NCBI GenBank assembly: GCA_030666035.1
Contig: DAOUYQ010000033.1
Location: forward strand, 1-8,083
Length of the DNA: 8,083 bases
From: Microcaldota archaeon
Lineage (GTDB): Archaea > Micrarchaeota > Micrarchaeia > Anstonellales > Bilamarchaeaceae
Direction of reading: 5' to 3'
Positions 4,526 through 8,083 of this stretch are shown here, in pieces. The notes under the pieces are model-generated. The model had not been told where the DNA came from and searched no databases. It saw nothing but the letters and a program-made list of their open reading frames with translations. Made by a program: the position numbers and the translations under genes. Numbering within the stretch: position 1 is the first letter of the stretch; each line of letters starts with the position of its first letter.

Positions 4526-6937
4526 CTAGCCATCCCGCTTCCCATTCCTTTTCCAGTATTCCCCAATCTCGTTTACCATGTAAATCTCTTCCCCGCACGG
4601 GCACTTATTATATCCTTCAATTTTATTTTCCAAAACTTCAAACCCAAGGCGCTTAATTACAAGCTCCCCGCATTTTGGGCAATATGTACTCTCAGTCTCC
4701 CAGTTCATCCGGTTTCCGGTATATGCAAATTTAATCCCTTCATCCAGCGCAATCTCCCGCGCTTTAAGCAAAGTCTCCAGTTTGGTTGCAGGTACATCCA
4801 TCATCTTGTTCGCAGGATAAAACCCGATAAAATGCATAGGGATGTTTGGGTCCAGTTCCTTTACCCAGTTGGACAAAGCGCGGATATCATCCTCATCATC
4901 ATTGTAGCCAGGAATAACCAGGTTGATAATTTCAATGTGCCCGATTTTGTAGAGCCCCTTTATGGTTGCAAGCACGCCCTCTAATTCCACGCCTCCGCAA
5001 ACATCTTTGTAAACATGGTCCTTGAACCCCTTCAAATCAATCCGGGATGCATCAATTCTTCCTTTCATCTCTGAAATTGCAGCATCGCTCATGTACCCAT
5101 TGGTTACAAATACGTTGAACACATCCTGCTGGTGCGCGAGCTTTGCAGTATCCAGCGCATATTCCATAAACACAGTAGGTTCAGTATAGGTATATGCAAT
5201 TCCCGGAATTTTATTTGCAGCACAATACTCATTAATCCGCTCCGGGCTCCATTCCTCCCCAATTATGCCAGGATACGCCTGGCTAATTTCCCAGTTCTGG
5301 CAGTTATGTACGCCTACAAAATTAGCTAAATAAGAATGTTCATTTTCTACTTCCATGTTGTATACTGGCCCTGAATATTCTCTTTTCCATATCTTATGTA
5401 TTGGAATGGCCCAAAAATCCCCGCAATCCCTGAACCTAATTCCTACATATCCCTTCCTTTTTTGGACATTTTTTTCTCCCAGCAAGTCTTTTCCAAATAG
5501 TTTTTTATGAATTTTTACATAATAAAGAGGAGATTGGTTTACCTCTCTTCCCTCAATTTTCTTAGTTTTTGGAGGCACCCATTTATAGAATGCAGGAAGC
5601 CACCCCATCATTAAAAGTAAGCTGTAAGTTCCAATTGCTAACTCTTTTGATACGGTGTTCATAGCAATATATCGTATAGTATTCGTTCCATCTCCTGCGA
5701 TATATGCTTTCAAGTATGCTAAAATCACCTTTTTTGGAGACTTAAAAAGTATTTCTGGAATTTTTTTCTTTATTGCCCGGGTTCCGCACAACTCTTTTAG
5801 CAGTATTCCCAGAGAACTGCTTCCAAGAGTAACTACTGTGGTAGTGCGGGCGGTAGAGATTTTTGCATCCAAACGGAATATCTTTTCAACAAGGTACTTA
5901 GTTCTTTTAGCGAGTTTCCCCTCACTCTTTCCAAAACTAAATATTATCTGGAATGAATTGGGGCGCTTAGTATTCCGGGCTGTAGTCCCTTCAGCTACAT
6001 AATATCCCAACAATTCGGCCAATTCCTCATCCAGGGGAAGAGTAGTTGGAATCCCTTTATTTTCGCTCCTGAATTTTATTCCGCCATTTCTTTTTACTAA
6101 AGTGTTTGAGTATAGAAATGTTTCCTTATTGATTCCGTGTGCCTTTATTTCCCCAATAAGTTTTCTAAGATATACTGGATGCATTCCAAAACGCTTTCCA
6201 ATCTCCCTGGAACTGCAACCCCTCTCCTTCATGCGCATTATTTTCCTAAGCGTCTGTTCATCGGTTTTTCGACTCTTTTGTATTACTCCGCCTTTCCCCC
6301 CTAGAATTTGTTCTATTGGGATATACAGTATCCTTTTATTCTTACTTTTTATTTTTGGAACTACCAGATAATCTCCTTTTCCGAGTTCCCCTGCTTCCTT
6401 CTGCACTATCTTCTCCCCATTCCACACAAAAAAAGGATGATTTGGAGTGCATTCCAGAGGGGGAGTATAATATGGTTTAATGCCCACTAATTTCCCCCGA
6501 TATTCATGTTCAAATGATTTATTCAAGTTCTCTTTTTCTCCATTAGCAGAGACAGTTTTCTTATTTTTAGGCAATCTAATTTCTCCGTTATCTGTTTTTT
6601 CTGATTCTTCAAATACCTGCTCAATTGGTTTAGGCGCAAAATCATTGAGCACAATCGTTCCGGGCGGAAAGCAGTTTAAGCACCTATAATTGCACCCCAC
6701 AGTCGAAAACGAAAAACAATTCCTCCCAGGCATAAAGTGATAAAATGGCTTCTTCTCAATTGGGTCCACATTCACTGCAACCGCCTTTCCATAAGGCAAC
6801 GAGTAAAGCGTCCCATCAATATTCTTGCGCACATGGCAGTAGCCGGTTTCCCCTGGCTTGATTTTGCACATCCTCCTGCACAAATAGCACTGCACATCCC
6901 CGTTTTCCTCCTTATTGTAAAGCATTGCTTCTTTCAT
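4526..6937 (-). CDS. AmmeMemoRadiSam-type radical SAM enzyme precursor containing an intein
   Basis: The 803-residue precursor gives a 346-residue host protein once residues 89-545 are removed, the normal size for the family. The N-terminus has the family cysteine cluster CYLCRRMC with a later GYCHVRKN (C17, C20, C24, C34). The radical SAM motif CNYRCLNC-QNWEISQ comprises C82, C86 and, after splicing, C546. Downstream are AYTYTEPTVFMEY (581-593), RIDLKGFKDHVYKDVCGG (632-649), a HFIGFYP segment (702-708) and a C-terminal zinc-ribbon-like pair CPKC (753-756) / CPC (779-781). The family is found with AMMECR1 and Memo proteins; its substrate is unsettled, and neither partner is in this window. 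A TATA-like box just upstream predicts an almost leaderless mRNA starting near 6940, consistent with the ATG at 6937 and no ribosome binding site. The gene converges on the 269-aa gene with no base between the two stops. Confidence 0.93.
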   Translation of the reverse strand: MKEAMLYNKEENGDVQCYLCRRMCKIKPGETGYCHVRKNIDGTLYSLPYGKAVAVNVDPIEKKPFYHFMPGRNCFSFSTVGCNYRCLNCFPPGTIVLNDFAPKPIEQVFEESEKTDNGEIRLPKNKKTVSANGEKENLNKSFEHEYRGKLVGIKPYYTPPLECTPNHPFFVWNGEKIVQKEAGELGKGDYLVVPKIKSKNKRILYIPIEQILGGKGGVIQKSRKTDEQTLRKIMRMKERGCSSREIGKRFGMHPVYLRKLIGEIKAHGINKETFLYSNTLVKRNGGIKFRSENKGIPTTLPLDEELAELLGYYVAEGTTARNTKRPNSFQIIFSFGKSEGKLAKRTKYLVEKIFRLDAKISTARTTTVVTLGSSSLGILLKELCGTRAIKKKIPEILFKSPKKVILAYLKAYIAGDGTNTIRYIAMNTVSKELAIGTYSLLLMMGWLPAFYKWVPPKTKKIEGREVNQSPLYYVKIHKKLFGKDLLGEKNVQKRKGYVGIRFRDCGDFWAIPIHKIWKREYSGPVYNMEVENEHSYLANFVGVHNCQNWEISQAYPGIIGEEWSPERINEYCAANKIPGIAYTYTEPTVFMEYALDTAKLAHQQDVFNVFVTNGYMSDAAISEMKGRIDASRIDLKGFKDHVYKDVCGGVELEGVLATIKGLYKIGHIEIINLVIPGYNDDEDDIRALSNWVKELDPNIPMHFIGFYPANKMMDVPATKLETLLKAREIALDEGIKFAYTGNRMNWETESTYCPKCGELVIKRLGFEVLENKIEGYNKCPCGEEIYMVNEIGEYWKRNGKRDG
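5303..6673 (-). mobile_element. Intein with LAGLIDADG homing endonuclease (457 aa)
   Basis: Residues 89-545 of the precursor form a complete intein. The N-terminal splicing block begins at Cys89 (CFPPGTIVLND), block B holds TPNHPFF with H167, and the C-terminal blocks read VYNMEVENEHSYLAN and FVGVHN, ending His544-Asn545 before Cys546 (+1). Every residue needed for class 1 splicing is present. The endonuclease region (about 300-500) has two LAGLIDADG-type motifs, LLGYYVAEG (309-317) and LKAYIAGDG (409-417), with acidic residues E316 and D416, so cleavage activity may survive. A helix-turn-helix-like segment (about 226-265, with SSREIGKRFGMHPVYLRKLI) lies between the splicing half and the endonuclease. 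GC by hand count is about 34% in six sampled 60-base rows, against about 45% in five host-gene rows, suggesting recent arrival. Removal restores an uninterrupted CxxxCxxC motif. Confidence 0.95.
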
Positions 6938-6960
6938 GAATCTGTAAATAGGGTTAGGAG

Positions 6961-6968
6961 ATTTATAA
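6961..6968 (-). promoter_or_regulatory. TATA box of the radical SAM gene
   Basis: The minus strand reads TTATAAAT, centred about 27 bases before the ATG at 6937. This predicts a transcript beginning at or a few bases before the start codon, fitting the lack of a Shine-Dalgarno sequence. Confidence 0.55.
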
Positions 6969-6994
6969 TTATTGGTATTGTGTTTATTTATGGT

Positions 6995-7016
6995 TAAAAA
7001 CTATACCTTTTTAAAG
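6995..7016 (+). promoter_or_regulatory. TATA-like region for the 85-aa gene
   Basis: Two overlapping candidates occur: TTAAAAACTATA and, slightly later, TTTTTAAAG (7008-7016). The second, 25 bases before 7037, would give a leaderless transcript starting at the chosen ATG. The first would start near 7024. Together with the minus-strand TATA box at 6961-6968 it makes a compact divergent promoter. Confidence 0.4.
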
Positions 7017-7036
7017 TTCAATTGAGTAGTGCCCAT

Positions 7037-7294
7037 ATGCGCATGAGGCAGATGGTTGAACGGGAGCGCGAATTGCACACTGCAGTAAGGAGGAAAGGAA
7101 ATTTCCCTAAAAAAGCAGTTCTCGTTGCCCCCCACACAAATGAAATGCACGGGCATTATTTCTATCCGGATGGGGTGATAAACACTTCAAATACCTCCCA
7201 GTTTGAAGAGGCATATGCAACCGGGCACAGATACAGCCTAGGCTTCACTTTCTCTGATGTAGATGCAGTTGCAGATATGATGCGCCTTAATTGA
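7037..7294 (+). CDS. Hypothetical 85-aa protein
   Basis: I do not recognise a family. The N-terminal third is highly charged and probably helical (MRMRQMVERERELHTAVRRKG). The middle holds a histidine-containing stretch, PHTNEMHGHYFYPDGVI, and the C-terminus ends FSDVDAVADMMRLN. There is no signal peptide or membrane segment. The ATG at 7037 is chosen because a TATA-like box lies 25 bases upstream; a TTG at 7022 (five residues longer) and ATGs at 7043 and 7052 are alternatives, and no ribosome binding site decides. It is divergent from the radical SAM gene, and its last 8 bases overlap the end of the ACT-domain gene on the opposite strand. The frame is short, but it fills the only gap between two real genes, in host-like composition. 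Confidence 0.6.
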   Translation: MRMRQMVERERELHTAVRRKGNFPKKAVLVAPHTNEMHGHYFYPDGVINTSNTSQFEEAYATGHRYSLGFTFSDVDAVADMMRLN

Positions 7295-7937
7295 AGAGCA
7301 AACCTTCCAGTATTTTATATGCTTTTGTAAGAACCTTGCTCTCCACCATAATGTTCAATTCCGTATATGTGGAAACAACCTCAATAACATTTATCCCATT
7401 CCAGGAAAGCTCTTTTAGCACATACACAAGGAACCCGGGCGTTTCAAACATCTGTTTTCCAAAGGAAATTGAAATCTGCGAAATTCCCTTCTTCTTAACA
7501 AGCATCTTTTCGCCCTCCAGCCCCCCACATACCTTCTTCTCCAGATTTTCAGAAAACACAAAAACAGTCTGGTTGATTCCCTCACTTATATTGAGTATTG
7601 CACCTTCGCCCAATTCAGGAAAGCTATATATCCTCTGAATTTTCTGCGGAAGCCCTGAAGATGTGATAACAGCCACCTCCATAAGGTTGGAATAAGTAGT
7701 GAGGCTTCTTGCAGAGAACTCCCCAGGCTTTTCATATGTTTTTGCTGCCTTCTCCTGCAGCCGCTTTATAGCTACAATTATCGCAGAATCCTTTACATCT
7801 TTCCTAAGTTCCTTTTTCACTTCTTCTTTTAGGTATCTCGCCAGTTTCGAATAACTGATTAAATCCTTGGAAAGGGCTATTTCCAGGGAAGGATTTTCCA
7901 TCACGATTTTTTCCACAACTCTTGCAATTGTTACCAT
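7287..7937 (-). CDS. ACT-domain protein with N-terminal winged-helix-like region
   Basis: The 216-residue protein ends in a recognisable ACT domain (about 151-214): ISQISISFGKQMF, then TPGFLVYVLKELSWNGINVIEVVSTYTELNIMVES, then a closing helix. A weaker, probably ACT-like repeat precedes it (about 85-140). The N-terminal 65 residues (NPSLEIALSKDLISYSKLARYLKEEV and IIVAIKRLQEK) look like a small helical DNA-binding or winged-helix-like unit of the kind seen in uncharacterised archaeal ACT proteins. ACT domains commonly bind amino acids, so an amino-acid-responsive regulator is a reasonable inference, not a demonstration. AAGGTG lies five bases before the ATG at 7937. A TATA-like stretch (7959-7966) and a 15-bp dyad lie just upstream, so autoregulation is possible. 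No biosynthetic gene is adjacent to name the ligand. Confidence 0.8.
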   Translation of the reverse strand: MVTIARVVEKIVMENPSLEIALSKDLISYSKLARYLKEEVKKELRKDVKDSAIIVAIKRLQEKAAKTYEKPGEFSARSLTTYSNLMEVAVITSSGLPQKIQRIYSFPELGEGAILNISEGINQTVFVFSENLEKKVCGGLEGEKMLVKKKGISQISISFGKQMFETPGFLVYVLKELSWNGINVIEVVSTYTELNIMVESKVLTKAYKILEGLLFN

Positions 7938-7958
7938 GCCAACACCTTGTTTTTGTTA

Positions 7959-7978
7959 TATATTTAACAAACTGTTAA
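7959..7978 (-). promoter_or_regulatory. Promoter and operator candidate of the ACT-domain gene
   Basis: The minus strand carries the TATA-like AAATATAT (7966-7959), centred about 25 bases before the start codon. Immediately upstream and overlapping it is the dyad TTAACA-AAC-TGTTAA (7964-7978), with perfect 6-bp arms. A factor bound there would interfere with TATA-binding protein or TFB. That the ACT protein itself binds it is speculation. Confidence 0.45.
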
Positions 7979-8011
7979 TTTTTAATACCTTTTGTCCATT
8001 TCCCTGCCTTT

Positions 8012-8033
8012 ATTTAAACATTAGTTAAATATA
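8012..8033 (+). promoter_or_regulatory. AT-rich dyad / TATA-like box for a right-edge gene
   Basis: ATTTAA (8012-8017) and TTAAAT (8025-8030) are inverted arms around 7 bases. The second arm merges into TTAAATATA, a TATA-like box that would place a + strand start near 8055, about a dozen bases before the ATG at 8067. Confidence 0.35.
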
Positions 8034-8066
8034 CCACTTACGCCCAGAAAATAGTGTGTGGTAATT

Positions 8067-8083
8067 ATGAATAATGCAGCTCG
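8067..8083 (+). CDS. Possible start of a + strand gene (partial)
   Basis: The window ends 17 bases into a possible frame reading M-N-N-A-A. Support is limited to the upstream TATA-like box at 8025-8033 and a GTGTGGT stretch ending five bases before the ATG that may act as a weak ribosome binding site. Too little is visible to name a product, and it may not be a gene. Confidence 0.3.

Noticed and set aside
5303..6673. Insertion sequence or frameshifted pseudogene interrupting the radical SAM gene
   Set aside because: The frame is open throughout, both splice junctions are canonical (Cys1, His-Asn, Cys+1), and LAGLIDADG motifs are present; it is an in-frame intein.

Overview
This is archaeal chromosome. 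Three genes are diagnostic: an archaeal-type DnaG (partial), an Orc1/Cdc6 initiator, and an AmmeMemoRadiSam-type radical SAM enzyme. Several genes are preceded by archaeal TATA-like boxes close to the start codon, suggesting leaderless or short-leader transcripts, while others (dnaG, cdc6, the ACT gene) have GGTG-type ribosome binding sites. Host genes sit at roughly 45% GC in rows counted by hand. The lineage cannot be fixed from this window. A small euryarchaeal or DPANN-type genome is plausible, but that is only an impression.

Layout. 1-3633 is a minus-strand block read in the order cdc6, CBS-pair protein, DUF167 (UPF0235) protein, small TOPRIM protein, dnaG (running off the left edge). 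It carries two replication genes plus a second TOPRIM protein, so it looks like an information-processing cluster. Between the TOPRIM gene and dnaG lies about 265 bp of extreme low complexity, T-rich on + and therefore A-rich in the dnaG sense. It includes three tandem 23-bp units. Between the CBS gene and the DUF167 gene is a foldable 61-nt inverted-repeat element and a perfect 12-bp palindrome. cdc6 is divergent from an unrecognised 269-aa gene (3716-4525). Their shared 82-bp spacer holds an 8-bp inverted repeat around an AT-rich core.

4526-6937 is the most striking feature. A radical SAM gene is interrupted by a complete 457-aa intein (5303-6673) with two LAGLIDADG-type motifs and an extra helix-turn-helix-like segment. 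The intein sits exactly at the third cysteine of the CxxxCxxC cluster motif, so the enzyme cannot form its normal iron-sulfur site until splicing occurs. The residue at -3 is also a cluster cysteine, which creates a CxxC at the N-terminal splice junction and raises the possibility of redox-gated splicing. The intein is clearly more AT-rich than its host gene.

7037-8083 holds an 85-aa orphan gene (+), an ACT-domain protein with an N-terminal winged-helix-like part (-), overlapping the orphan gene tail to tail by 8 bp, and an intergenic divergent promoter region with a palindromic operator candidate. The first codons of a possible + strand gene lie at the right edge.
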